A stretch of DNA of 64,000 nucleotides, taken from contig NC_092232.1 of the NCBI RefSeq assembly GCF_036320965.1, forward strand, positions 50,996,982-51,060,981, given 5' to 3'. Source of the DNA: Panulirus ornatus. Its lineage: Eukaryota > Arthropoda > Malacostraca > Decapoda > Palinuridae. Both the position numbers and the translations under genes were made by a program. Below the pieces are notes generated by a model. It worked only from the letters and a program-made list of their open reading frames with translations, did not search any database and was not told the DNA's origin. Shown here in pieces: positions 10,430 through 21,960 of the stretch. Position 1 is the first letter of the stretch. Each line of letters opens with the position of its first letter.

Positions 10430-10862
10430 AACCACATATTCTCAATGGGACTTTAGACTCTTAGGAGAATCCAAGAATCTTAGAGATTCTATATAGAATA
10501 TTAGAAGTAATCTAGAATCTAGAACACCTCTAGAATCTAAGGGTGACCTTAAGCTCTCAGAATGACCATAGACCCTTAAAGGGACCCTAAAACCTTTTTT
10601 GGGGGTGGGGGGGGGAGATTCCAGACTATGAGAAGGACACGTAGAATCTTTTAAGAAGACCCTAGAATCTTAGAATCTTTAGAGAGACTTAGAATCTTAA
10701 AATGACACTAGAATCTTAGAATCTTTAGAGACTTAGAATCTAATGAAGACTCTTGAATATTAGAATCTTTAGAGACTTAGAATCTTTAGAGTGCCTTAGA
10801 ATCTTACAAAGAACCTTAGAATCTTAAAATGACCCTAAAATCTTAGAATCTTTAGAGTGATT
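10430..10862. repeat. degenerate AGAATCTT repeat tract
   Basis: Many imperfect copies of TTAGAATCTTTAGAGA and GACCCTAGAATCTTA with irregular spacing, probably a decayed minisatellite. Confidence 0.7.
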
Positions 10863-11017
10863 CTCCTATATTTGCTACGAGATTCAACACATTTCCGTAT
10901 CTGTCAGATAACTGAGTAAAAATAACCAGGTACTGAAGACATCAGGAGGTTAATGTGTTAAATAATCCTCTGTGTTTAATGATAAATGGTTCCATGTGTG
11001 CCACTGGAGCGAAATTG

Positions 11018-11256
<239 letters not shown>

Positions 11257-11313
11257 GTGCCCACTGGTGTTCATAACGTTCTTATATCATCAAAATATGC
11301 AAAGCGAAAGTCA

Positions 11314-14011
11314 AAAATCACCAATCACAACTCTTGCTTGTGAATCACCTGTCACACAACCCTTGCATATGAAGCACCAATCACAACCCTTGCATATGAA
11401 GCACCAATCACAACTCTTGCATAGGAATCACCAGTCACAACCCTTGCATATGAAGCACCAATCACAACCCTTGCATATGAAGCACCAATCACAACCCTTG
11501 TATATGAATCACCAGTCACAACCCTTGCATATGAAGCACCAATCACAACCCTTACATATGAATCACCAATCACAACCCTTGCATATGAAGCACCAATCAC
11601 AACCCTTGCATATGAAGCACCAATCACAACTCTTGCATAGGAATCACCAGTCACAACCCTTGCATATGAAGCACCAATCACAACCCTTGCATATGAAGCA
11701 CCAATCACAACCCTTGCATATGAATCACCAGTCACAACCCTTGCATATGAAGCACCAATCACAACCCTTGCATATGAAGCACCAATCACAACCCTTGCAT
11801 ATGAATCACCAGTCACAACCCTTGCATATGAAGCACCAATCACAACCCTTGCATATGAAGCACCAATCACAACTCTTGCATAAGAATCACCAGTCACAAC
11901 CCTTGCATATGAAGCACCAATCACAACCCTTGCATATGAAGCACCAATCACAACCCTTGCATAAGAATCACCAGTCACAACCCTTGCATATGAATCACCA
12001 ATCACAACCCTTACATATGATTCACCAATCACAACCCTTACATATGAATCACCAATCACAACCCTTGCATATGAATCACCAATCACAACCCTTGCATATG
12101 AAGCACCAATCACAACCCTTGCATATGAAGCACCAATCACAACCCTTGCATATGAATCACCAATCACAACCCTTGCATATGAATCACCAATCACAACCCT
12201 TGCATATGAATCACCAATCACAACCCTTGCATATGAAGCACCAATCACAACCCTTGCATATGAATCACCAATCACAACCCTTGCATATGAATCACCATTC
12301 ACAACCCTTGCATATGAATCACCAATCACAACCCTAGCATATGAATCACCATTCACAACCCTTGCATATGAATCACCAATCACAACCCTTGCATAAGAAT
12401 CACCAGTCACAACCCTTGCATATGAATCACCAATCACAACCCTTACATAAGATTCACCAATCACAACCCTTGCATATGAATCACCAATCACAACCCTTGC
12501 ATATGAATCACCAATCACAACCCTAGCATATGAATCACCATTCACAACCCTTGCATATGAATCACCAATCACAACCCTTGCATAAGAATCACCAATCACA
12601 ACCCTTGCATATGAAGCACCAATCACAACCCTAGCATATGAATCACCAATCACAACCCTTGCATATGAATCACCATTCACAACCCTTGCATATGAATCAC
12701 CAATCACAACCCTAGCATATGAATCACCAATCACAACCCTAGCATATGAATCACCATTCACAACCCTTGCATATGAATCACCAATCACAACCCTTGCATA
12801 AGAATCACCAATCACAACCCTTGCACATGAAGCACCAATCACAACCCTTGCATAAGAATCACCAATCACAACCCTTGTATATGAATCACCAATCACAACC
12901 CTTACATAAGATTCACCAATCACAACCCTTGTATATGAATCACCAATCACAACCCTTGTATATGAATCACCAATCACAACCCTAGCATATGAATCACCAA
13001 TCACAACTCTTGCATATGAAGCACCAATCACAACCCTTGCATATGAAGCACCAATCACAACCCTAGCATATGAATCACCAATCACAACCCTTGTATATGA
13101 ATCACCAATCACAACCCTTACATAAGATTCACCAATCACAACCCTTGTATATGAATCACCAATCACAACCCTAGCATATGAATCACCAATCACAACCCTT
13201 GCATATGAAGCACCAATCACAACCCTTACATATGAATCACCAATCACAACCCTTACATAAGATTCACCAATCACAACCCTTGCATATGAATCACCAATCA
13301 CAACCCTTACATATGATTCACCAATCACAACCCTTACATATGAATCACCAATCACAACTCTTACATATGAATCACCAATCACAACCCTTGCATATGAATC
13401 ACCAATCACAACCCTAGCATATGAATCACCAATCACAACCCTTGCATATGAAGCACCAATCACAACCCTTGCATATGAATCACCAATCACAACTCTTACA
13501 TATGATTCACCAATCACAACCCTTGCATATGAATCACCAATCACAACCCTTACATATGAATCACCAATCACAACTCTTACATATGATTCACCAATCACAA
13601 CCCTTGCATATGAATCACCAATCACAACCCTAGCATATGAATCACCAATCACAACCCTTGCATATGAATCACCAATCACAACCCTTACATATGAATCACC
13701 AATCACAACTCTTACATATGATTCACCAATCACAACCCTTGCATATGAATCACCAATTACAACCCTAGCATATGAATCACCAATCACAACCCTTGCATAT
13801 GAATCACCAATCACAACCCTTACATATGAATCACCAATCACAACCCTTACATATGATTCACCAATCACAACCCTTACATATGAATCACCAATCACAACTC
13901 TTACATATGAATCACCAATCACAACCCTAGCATATGAATCACCAATCACAACCCTTGCATATGAAGCACCAATCACAACTCTTACATATGATTCACCAAT
14001 CACAACCCTCG
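11314..14011. repeat. 27-bp minisatellite array, about 100 units (2.7 kb)
   Basis: About 100 tandem units of exactly 27 bp: CACCAATCACAACCC, then TTGCATATGAAT or a variant. Variable positions are few: AATC/AAGC, CCAATC/CCAGTC, CCCTTG/CCCTAG/CTCTTG/CCCTTA, and GCATATG/GCATAAG. Near the left end variants recur in a three-unit (81-bp) order; elsewhere block duplications are visible. Unit length hardly varies, so frames stay open on both strands: 917 codons on the minus strand with repeat YARVVIGDS, and up to 460 on the plus strand with repeat QSQPLHMNH. Each unit has a CCAAT box (ACCAATCAC). It lies in the intron of the Ig gene; coding is unlikely. Confidence 0.97.
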
Positions 14012-15678
14012 CCCATGACGAGTATGTTCGCCACAGAGGAACGAGTCGAGAACTTTCAATGAACAGGATCAAACGACACGTTATGGCATTCACAAAGAGA
14101 TCCACAAAAAAAAAAAAGCTTCGAAAAGATCAAAAATCGACCGATCCCGCCACGTATAGGGCAAGGCCCTGAGTGTCCACCATTCCAAACAGCGTCAGTC
14201 GCATCTCTCGCCTTGTGGAACGCCCGCCTCAGCTGTCGATCTCGGTTCACACAAGACTGGTCGACTCCCACCCACTTGGTGCCAAAAAAAAAAAAAATGA
14301 CACGTTCTTCTTCGTAAAACACATTCTAATTTATAAATACCACACTTGTTTCAGGCGAGAATGGTCGTAAACAAACAGCTAACGACCTTTTTCGTCGTAA
14401 TGACCTTATAGTTGGCGCGCAAACAATGCGAAACAAACCCGAAAGACTGGTTCAGTGCGATTCACCTCTAGAGTGGAACGTGTCTTATAATTCTAACGTA
14501 AAACTGCTTACCTGGTTAAGGGGGACTAGTGAGCATCCTCACTACGTCTTCTTCATCCCAGTGGACTGCACTGTAGTCTATGGCCACCATTTACTCCCAC
14601 TCTGTGTGACGAGGGCACGTCACCATGGGGGCACGTCCCCTTGGTGTCAACAACTCAACGCTTGTTTGAAAATAAAAATCGGCCCGTAACATCGTCTTAG
14701 TGTGATGCTTCACGCTTATCAAATACCTGTTCTTATGTCCACTAGCGTGTAGATACAGTTCTCACTCTGAGGCAACACTAACACTATAGAAAAACGGCCT
14801 GGAACACAAGTGTACAAACACAAGACACACTGGCTACATCCGTGCACCGCCAGTGCTCCGGGTCAACTGATGGCTATGTGTCATCAAAGTCACTACATGG
14901 CGAAGGTAAGGCGAAGAAAGAATGTATTTACCCGAGTGGGTTCCCTGTACTGGTGAAGAGACGCCAAAAGTTGCCACTAACGCCATCTCATCGGCGAGCT
15001 GCGAAACTTGTTGAGGAGAACGTGTGAAGAGTAGACTGGGTCACCTAATCTTAAAATCTACCAGGACGCATTATGGGAAACGTAAATGATTAGCATTTTA
15101 AGTTTGTCTATAGAATTCAGGATCTGTCTAATTTGAGGTTTTCTTTTTAAGAGTACACACGAACTCTTTCTCGGTCTTTGGAACGTCAGAGCACTGTGAG
15201 TGTAATCCTCATGTTGACAGAGCAGATCTCCCACACTCACATGGACCCGTGTCCTCGTGGCACGCGTGCCTCCACTTTCGCCTTGGCCCGAGACTATCAA
15301 AACAAAACCACGTCAGCAAAGCAGTTCATAAACACCCAACGGTCGTTTCTGACGTGGCAGCCTTACCCATGAGGTAACAAGGGGCTTGGACACTACATAT
15401 ATGGCCTTCCATTCTAACATGGCACCTCACTAACCTTGGAAAATAATATTTTCTTGGTTGTACAGATGATCACAGCTGTAATAGCGGGGAGGCCCAGGTA
15501 GCGGAGGCGAAAAATGACCCTGTACGAAAGACAGAATTAAAGTTATACTCAACATACTTCATGCCGAATGGTCATTTATGATTCTCAAGTGATTGCATGG
15601 ACTGCAGTGAGCTGCCTAGGGACAGACGGGGGGTGGATAAAAGTTAATGGTCTAGTTACAGGGGGTGTATGTGTCTGC
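14012..15678. other. unique intronic sequence
   Basis: Moderately GC-balanced sequence with no clear exon. Open frames at 14426-14689 and 14842-15027 lack convincing splice signals or family resemblance. Confidence 0.5.
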
Positions 15679-15706
15679 TGTGTGTGTGTGTGTGTGTGTG
15701 TGTGTA
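15679..15706. repeat. (GT)n microsatellite
   Basis: Short perfect GT run at the left edge of the LINE fragment. Confidence 0.85.
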
Positions 15707-15988
15707 CCTGGTGAGGAGTGTATGTGAGGGTGGAGGCATGTACGGAGCATCAGACTATAGGGGAGGAGCAGTTTAGTGTCAAGGGTGGTAAGGGGTTGTG
15801 AGGATCAGGTGTTTAGTGGTTGTGTGTGAGACTTACTTAGAGAAATAGTGATTTGCATGTGGCATTGACGAATCTCGATGAAGGCATATGATAGGGGTGA
15901 TAGAGATGCTTTGTGGAAGGTCTTACACATATGTGGTGTCGGAGTACAGCTAATAGAAGCAGCGATGCGTTTCTATCAAGAGGGTGAG

Positions 15989-16031
<43 letters not shown>

Positions 16032-16095
16032 TAGGAAGAGAGGAGGATATGATGAGGCATGTGAGGGTTGGTTTGCATCAAGGGTGTGTCGTGTT
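15707..16095 (+). mobile_element. LINE reverse-transcriptase fragment (central domain)
   Basis: Decayed coding sequence of the LINE family. GAGGCATGTACGGAGCATCA, a segment ending GGATCAGGTGTTTAGTG, and CTCGATGAAGGCATATGATA, then GGGGTGATAGAGATGCTTTG, correspond to the RT block that usually reads LEKAYDRVDREALWKVL (first catalytic Asp region). Stops and frameshifts are present, and a (GT)n run is inserted at 15992-16029. Confidence 0.6.
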
Positions 16096-16458
16096 ACCAT
16101 GATTGTGTAAGGTAATCCATACCAGCTTCATTTTCAGAAATTTTCCAAGAGGCGTTCCTCTGAGAGCAGGTCTTCCCTCAACCTTCTTGAATTACTTCTA
16201 ATACGCCCTTGTATGGGTACCTCCTGGAGGTAGAGCTAAGTGTAATCGTCCTCCTATATGTGGATGGCCACACAATCACACCAGGGAGCACCCTGATACC
16301 AACAGATACCAAGAGACATATGAACACTTTATAAGGACATTGGATCACTCTAAACAGTGTCTGAATCCCTATAGGTACTCGCCATCACTCTCTGAACCCT
16401 CGACGGACATAAACTCAACCTGGACCCGCCAACCAGTCCTACTCACCGATAGTCCAAC

Positions 16459-16497
16459 CCCACACACACACACACACACACACACACCCACACACAT
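16459..16497. repeat. (CA)n microsatellite
   Basis: Interrupted CA run. Confidence 0.9.
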
Positions 16498-16534
16498 ACG
16501 ACGCATGCTTCTCTCACTGTCGACACCAGCGCAT

Positions 16535-16610
16535 AACACCACAACCAAACTGAACGGCCTCAGAGCAATTACCAACAGCAGATCTGGACAGGAAAAGGAA
16601 CTTAGTTAAT
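16535..16610 (+). mobile_element. Jockey-like non-LTR fragment (post-RT region)
   Basis: The translation KLNGLRAITNSRSGQEKE resembles the post-RT region of Jockey-clade elements (L-x-x-L-x-x-T-x-x-x-x-G-Q-x-K-E). A related piece is at 19335-19475. It is a short, decayed fragment. Confidence 0.45.
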
Positions 16611-17339
16611 AACCACCACAAACAACCCAACCTCTCCTCTCCCAAACTGGTCATCCACGAAACAGAGACACAAGCTGTATAACACAGAGCGTCTACAACA
16701 CTCACCCCCCCTCCCTATTACAACCACAAACATCCACACACAAGCAGTGGGAAAATGTAAACCTATACCTCATCGTGTTCCACATTCAGTTCCTCTTCTG
16801 AGCAGTGTCACTAGAGGCTCCTTCCACGCAAACTGCTTCCTAACGAGCCAACAATACCCCAAGCACCGTGGTTCCTCATGCGACAGTTTTACTCAATGCC
16901 CAGCAGTCGAGTATGATGAGTTGAAATTTTTATGGTTAGCAAAGCCTGGCGGTTGCGTGAATGTGAGTGAGATGCGTAAGACAAACGTGGTGAATGGGTG
17001 CTCGATTAACCAGCTCCACAACCCTGTGCCATTGTCTATTCATCTGTGTGAATCATACATACATATGGGACTTTGTCTATTGCTCTCGACATATTACATT
17101 GAATAGATCTCCACGAACATTAGACGTGGAATTAGTTCTTAGATAATGAACAAGTTAGCCATGTTTCTAAATCATCTGTATGCTATCGCTGGAGTCGTCA
17201 TAGCGATGGGAAATAAGATAGAAATTGTGGCGATCAGCGAAGCTGTTCGGTGCAGTAACTGGCAAATGGTCGTTAAATGAAATGATGATAAACAAAACTG
17301 GGAGGAAGAAGAGTCACAACCACATTCATATCTTCCTGT

Positions 17340-17375
17340 CCCTCCTCCTCCTCCTCCTACTACTACTACTACTAT
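17340..17375. repeat. (CTC)n/(CTA)n trinucleotide tract
   Basis: Short CTC run passing into CTA. The surroundings 16610-17640 hold no recognised exon. Confidence 0.8.
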
Positions 17376-17634
17376 GGAACTCCCGCAGCGCCCAGGAAGC
17401 TAGCCACGTCCACCACGTCAGACCAAAAGTCAAGAGGTGTGGTGAGAGAGCACGTCTGTGTGGGAGAGGTGAGGGAAGGACGTCTTAGAAGGTTGATAAT
17501 ATCTAGCGATCAACGTCTGGAAGGCACCATCTCGGGGGTCATGTTGGGTGTGTGTTGGTAGTGTTATAGGGATCTTGGGTCGTCCACAGCCCAGACGAAG
17601 GAGTGTCACTCGAACGGGGTAGTATGTGGTCGTA

Positions 17635-18055
17635 CTTAGAGCAAGTGGAGGGTCGTATGTAGTAGTATGTATAGGGTCGTATGTATAAGTGTGTAGAGCA
17701 GGTAGAGGGTCGTATGTAGCGGTGTGTTGATCAAGTAAAGGGTAGTATGTAGCACTGTCTACAGTAAATAGATGGTCGTACGTAGTAGTACGTAGAGTTA
17801 GGAAAGAGTCGTATGCCGTAGTATGTAGAGTAGGTAGAGGGTCGTGTGTAGTATTATGTAGAGGAGGTAGAGTGTGTATGTAGGAAAGGAAGGGATGTAT
17901 ATAGTGGTATATAGAGAGAGCAGAGGGTCATTTGCATTAGTATGTAAAGAGGTAGAAGGTCTTGTGTAGAAGTACGCAGACGGACTAGAAGGTAGTATGT
18001 AGGAGTATGTAGATGTAAAGCAGGTACAGGGTCGTACGTAGCAGTATGTAGAGTG
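17635..18055. repeat. degenerate minisatellite, about 30-40 bp
   Basis: Imperfect units containing GGTCGTATGTAGTAGTATGT and AGAGCAGGTAGA. Spacing and sequence drift strongly. Confidence 0.75.
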
Positions 18056-18116
18056 AAAGGCGTATCTGGTGGTGGTTGGTGAACTCCGGGTTTACCGTCC
18101 GGTGGTACCGGACATA

Positions 18117-18194
<78 letters not shown>
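18117..18194. repeat. (GA)n microsatellite
   Basis: About 78 bp of perfect GA. The next 18195-18900 is unique, with a G-rich patch at 18378-18436, and has no recognised exon. Confidence 0.95.
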
Positions 18195-18197
<3 letters not shown>

Positions 18198-18904
18198 TAA
18201 AAAAAACCGGCGCAAGAAGGGGGGAGAAAACTCTCTCTCTCTCTCTCTCTCATCTTTACCAAGAGGACATACCTATCCCCCCCCAAAAAAAAGAGAGAGG
18301 CCTTTTACATGGTTATTTCTTTTTTTCAACGGTATATACCGGGAGGCGTATTGTTACTGTTCATTTAATTCAAGCTGTGGGGGGGGGAAAGAGGGGGAGA
18401 AGAGGGGGAGAAGGGGGGTGGAGCGGAGTGGGGGGTGAACTTCGGCTTTTGTACCTTACCGTTTGATGTCCACTTTTAATACATTCCTCAAAGTTTCTGG
18501 CGAGTGTATGGGCGGCAAGAGGAGGGGATGGGAAGTCGGGGGTGAGGTGGGTGGGTTGGGTTGTGTTTTGGGGTGAACACGACTCTCATCTATGGCCATG
18601 CGACCTATGGATGGAGATGTAGGGGGAAAAGGTGTCAAGGGCGTGCGTGGTGGTGGTGCTGAAGCGTGGGATCCTTCGCTGCTGCCTCCTAACACATCCT
18701 AAATGACTTAGAAATGCGTTGCAATGCGACTCGAGGCGAATGAAAGTGTGTTGAGTGAAACCTCCTTCCTTTCTTAACGAAATATATTGAGTGAAACCTT
18801 CTTATTTTTTTTTAGATTCAATTAACCTCATTTTTCGGTGAAGTATTGACGCTAGAAATATCACATTTCTTTTTTTTCTTTTCACTTTATTTCAAGTTAA
18901 TTTC

Positions 18905-19180
18905 TCGTTCGATGTTTCCTGCGTTGGAGAGGTAGCGCCATGAACAGACGAAGAATGGCTTAATTCGTTCACATCCAGTCTCTGTCGAGTATAATGCACC
19001 AAAAACATATCCTCTTGTACACAATCAGACCCAGCAGACTTTTTCATGTCTTCCCTGGTTCATTCCATGGACAACACGTTGCCCCCGATGTATCACTTAT
19101 TTCGTACATATTCTCTCACCCTCCAGAATATTCAAGCCACAAGCACTGAAAACCTTTTCCACTCCATCCACTTTAAGTTC
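18905..19180 (-). mobile_element. LINE 3' end, decayed
   Basis: The reverse complement of the LINE 3' end is recognisable in order: the tail (CCTGCGTTGGAGAGGTAGCG, then CAGACGAAGAATGGC), the stop-region equivalent CCCCCGATGTATCAC, then CACCCTCCAGAATATTCAAG and CTTTTCCACTCCATCCACTT. The last of these equals the WKDGVKK coding stretch. It is heavily mutated and ends at (CA)n. Confidence 0.65.
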
Positions 19181-19213
19181 ACACACACACAAACACACAC
19201 ACAAATACACACA

Positions 19214-19272
<59 letters not shown>
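19181..19272. repeat. (CA)n microsatellite
   Basis: Interrupted CA on the left, pure CA on the right. Confidence 0.95.
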
Positions 19273-19274
<2 letters not shown>

Positions 19275-19324
19275 ATGGCATTCACTCCCCCATACAGCAC
19301 AATCATCAAAAAGAAAAGAGAATT

Positions 19325-19475
19325 CACTGCCCTAAGAGGACTAAATGATACTAGATCTGGAGGAGAAAAAGATTACCTTAGTACATTACCCCCACACAAC
19401 CTCTCCATCCTAAACCACGTCTCACCTACCTGGTCCTCTTCCTCTGTCCAAAAATACATACCTATACATTTCAAC
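19325..19475 (+). mobile_element. Jockey-like non-LTR fragment
   Basis: The translation ALRGLNDTRSGGEKDYLST, followed by LSILNHVSPTWSSSSVQKY, aligns with the Jockey-clade signature in which K-E-x-L-x-x-x-Y is followed by LxYxSPxWSxxLS. It has the same order as the pieces at 16535 and 36570. Confidence 0.5.
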
Positions 19476-19904
19476 GTATACATACATATACATACACAGA
19501 CATATACATACATATATACCCATGTATCCATGCTATCCTCAAACATGCCTATCCCATCATCCACGAATGTTTCAAATCTCTCAAGTCAAGTATGTTTATT
19601 ACGTGGGCTCTTGTCGCTGGCACGCCAGCGAACCACTGGAATCAGTTATCAGTTATCTGAATATCAATATCCCAATGTGAAGTGTCCAGACCATCGATGT
19701 GTCGGGAAATCTGAAATTGAATTGGATCACAACGTTCTTTTCCCCTTGAAGAATACATGGTACAGACGATGCCTTCTGGTACAATTCCTGTGTACAGGGT
19801 CAGTAGGGATGTAAGTTCCTGTGTTTGTGGTGTGTCTCATTAGATTTATGTCCATTTGGCCGCCTGCATGTTCTCATTAGCCATCTTATGGCTTATGAAA
19901 TTGG

Positions 19905-20025
19905 CCACTACTTCTACTACTACTACGACTACTACTACTTATTCTACTACTATTTCCATTACTACTACTACTACTACTACTACTACTAGTACCACTACTA
20001 CTTATTCTACTACTACTTCTATTAT

Positions 20026-20061
<36 letters not shown>

Positions 20062-20095
20062 GACTACTAATACTACTACTAATAATAATAATACC
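19905..20095. repeat. (TAC)n trinucleotide microsatellite
   Basis: About 190 bp of imperfect TAC/ACT. Confidence 0.95.
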
Positions 20096-20118
20096 AGTAT
20101 ATACCTATGTTAGACTTG

Positions 20119-20119
<1 letters not shown>

Positions 20120-20182
<63 letters not shown>

Positions 20183-20196
20183 TGTGTGCGTGTGTG
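20120..20196. repeat. (GT)n microsatellite
   Basis: Pure GT with a few GGT or GCGT breaks at the end. Confidence 0.95.
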
Positions 20197-20354
20197 TAGG
20201 AGTGAAGACACTGAACACACTTCACATATATACAAGGTTAAGAGACGAGGCAACACCAGTGTAAAACTCTTTTTCCCTAACACACAACTAGTAAATCACA
20301 CATCATCAGCTCCTCTGTATTAAGTACTCCAGAGCTTATATACATATGTTCACC

Positions 20355-20356
<2 letters not shown>

Positions 20357-20431
<75 letters not shown>
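20357..20431. repeat. (TA)n microsatellite
   Basis: 5' flank of SINE-like copy 3. Confidence 0.95.
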
Positions 20432-20433
<2 letters not shown>

Positions 20434-20665
20434 CCCTGGGGATAGGGGATTAAGAATACTTCCCATGTATTCCCTGCGTGTCGTAGAAGGCGACTAAAAG
20501 GGGAGGGAGCGGGGGGCTGGAAATCCTCCCCTCTTGTTTTTTTTCATTTTCCAAAAGAAGGAACAGAGGGGGTCAGGTGAGGATATTCCAAAAAAGGCCC
20601 AGTCCTCTGTTCTTAACGCTACCTCGCTGAGGCGGGAAATGGCGAATAGTTTAAAAGGACGAAAG

Positions 20666-20668
<3 letters not shown>
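20432..20668 (+). mobile_element. SINE-like element, copy 3 (shares the LINE tail)
   Basis: Start ATCCCTGGGGATAGGGG, core GTCGTAGAAGGCGACTAAAA, T run, TTTTCCAAAAGAAGGAACAG, and tail CGCTACCTCGC / GCGGGAAATGGCGAATAG ending GACGAAAGAAAA. It then meets (TA)n. Confidence 0.85.

Positions 20669-20742
<74 letters not shown>
20669..20742. repeat. (TA)n microsatellite
   Basis: 3' flank of SINE-like copy 3. Confidence 0.95.
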
Positions 20743-20743
<1 letters not shown>

Positions 20744-20821
20744 ATTAGCATCGAGTTCTTCCACAATAACACGAACACAATATCTGATCCAAATCACCTT
20801 GACCTTTACGCTGGAAGCCGT

Positions 20822-20901
<80 letters not shown>
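20822..20901. repeat. (CT)n microsatellite
   Basis: 80 bp of perfect CT. It belongs to a CT/CA/GA/CT run of tracts filling 20.8-21.4 kb. Confidence 0.95.
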
Positions 20902-20905
<4 letters not shown>

Positions 20906-21049
20906 TGGAACTCGTCCCCCCTTTTCATATGTTCGTCAAACTTGTTTGTGTCTGCAGACCTAATGATGCCCCAAGAAATACAGGGACAAATGTCAGCATG
21001 GTGAGTACGACGGCGGCGCTGAGTAAAGAGGGAGGGAAAGAGGGATGAG

Positions 21050-21051
<2 letters not shown>

Positions 21052-21105
<54 letters not shown>

Positions 21106-21110
21106 ACACA
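21052..21110. repeat. (CA)n microsatellite
   Basis: About 58 bp of CA. Confidence 0.95.
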
Positions 21111-21160
21111 GGACCACCCCCCTCCAAGGTTCGGGCGAGGTGGTCTGGCCTTAACATTGC

Positions 21161-21163
<3 letters not shown>

Positions 21164-21251
<88 letters not shown>
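21164..21251. repeat. (GA)n microsatellite
   Basis: 88 bp of GA. Its complement (CT)n lies at 20822-20901 and 21359-21423, so the transcript of this intron could form long CU/AG duplexes. Confidence 0.95.
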
Positions 21252-21254
<3 letters not shown>

Positions 21255-21355
21255 ACCATTCAATCACCTTTACCCCACCGAGTATAGCCACACTACCACA
21301 CTCCCGTCTCCTTGTATGAACGCCTCATCAATGCATCAAGATACAACAACCCCAC

Positions 21356-21358
<3 letters not shown>

Positions 21359-21423
<65 letters not shown>
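21359..21423. repeat. (CT)n microsatellite
   Basis: 65 bp of CT, leading into the 60-bp array before the Ig exon acceptor. Confidence 0.95.
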
Positions 21424-21425
<2 letters not shown>

Positions 21426-21668
21426 CTCTCTCACATATAACCACATATGATTGTTATGAAGAACCGAAGAACTCATCTCACTCTTCTCTCTCACATATAA
21501 CCACATATGATTGTTATGAAGAACCGAAGAACTCATCTCACTCTTCTCTCTCACATATGACCACATATGATTTTTATGAAGAACCGAAGAACTCATCCCA
21601 CCACTCTTCTCTCTCACATATAACCACATATGATTTTTATGAAGAACCGAAGAACTCATCCCACACTT
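21424..21668. repeat. 60-bp tandem array, 4 units, abutting the exon acceptor
   Basis: Four units containing CACATATAACCACATATGAT, then GAAGAACCGAAGAACTCATC, then a CTCTTCTCTCT end. The last two units share TTTTTAT in place of TTGTTAT. The array ends about 45 bp before the exon acceptor at 21712, so it includes or replaces the likely branch-point region. Confidence 0.93.
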
Positions 21669-21712
21669 CTTCTCTTTCTTTCTCTCTATCTCTCTTTCTC
21701 TCTTTCCGCCAG

Positions 21713-21960
21713 GCCCAAGTACAAGGTGTCGGAATCCACCAAGTCGTACCACACGAACATGTCTCTCGTGATCAGGGACGTGCAAGACTCGGACATCGGC
21801 ACGTACACCTGCGTGGCCAGGAACTCCATCAGCCAAGCTGAGGGGCAGATACGGACGTACGAGATCGACCCTCCAGCCACGAACAGGCCGACTACAGACA
21901 AAGATGCGTTTGGCAGCGACGTGCTCTCCACAGCCTTAGACCACAGCGCCAAGTCGTCAG
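21713..21960 (+). CDS. lachesin/DIP-like Ig protein, exon encoding second half of the Ig domain
   Basis: It continues the 9525 exon in phase: one base completes the split Gly codon, then PKYKVSESTKSYHTNMSLVI. The key signature is RDVQDSDIGTYTCVARNS: the D-x-G-x-Y-x-C of the F strand, whose Cys pairs with the Cys in LSCKV of the preceding exon. It then runs to EGQIRTYEI, the G strand that ends lachesin-type domains. NMS is a possible N-glycosylation site. The last third (DPPATNRPTTDKDAFGSD and on) is a Thr/Pro/Ser-rich stalk. The acceptor is CGCCAG after a long pyrimidine tract. The donor GTACTG at 21961 is weak. Without splicing, the frame stays open to a stop at 22155-22157. Confidence 0.9.

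Noticed and set aside
11314..14011. CRISPR array (many short exact repeats)
   Set aside because: The 27-bp units are directly adjacent with no unique spacers, in a eukaryotic intron. It is a minisatellite.
11352..14105. 917-codon protein gene
   Set aside because: The open frame follows from a stop-free 27-bp unit. There are no exon signals and it lies antisense in an intron. Kept only as a low-interest finding.
14056..14689. possible extra exons of the Ig gene in the large intron
   Set aside because: No Ig-like residues and no phase-compatible acceptor/donor pair. The two flanking exons already join in phase to make one complete Ig domain.
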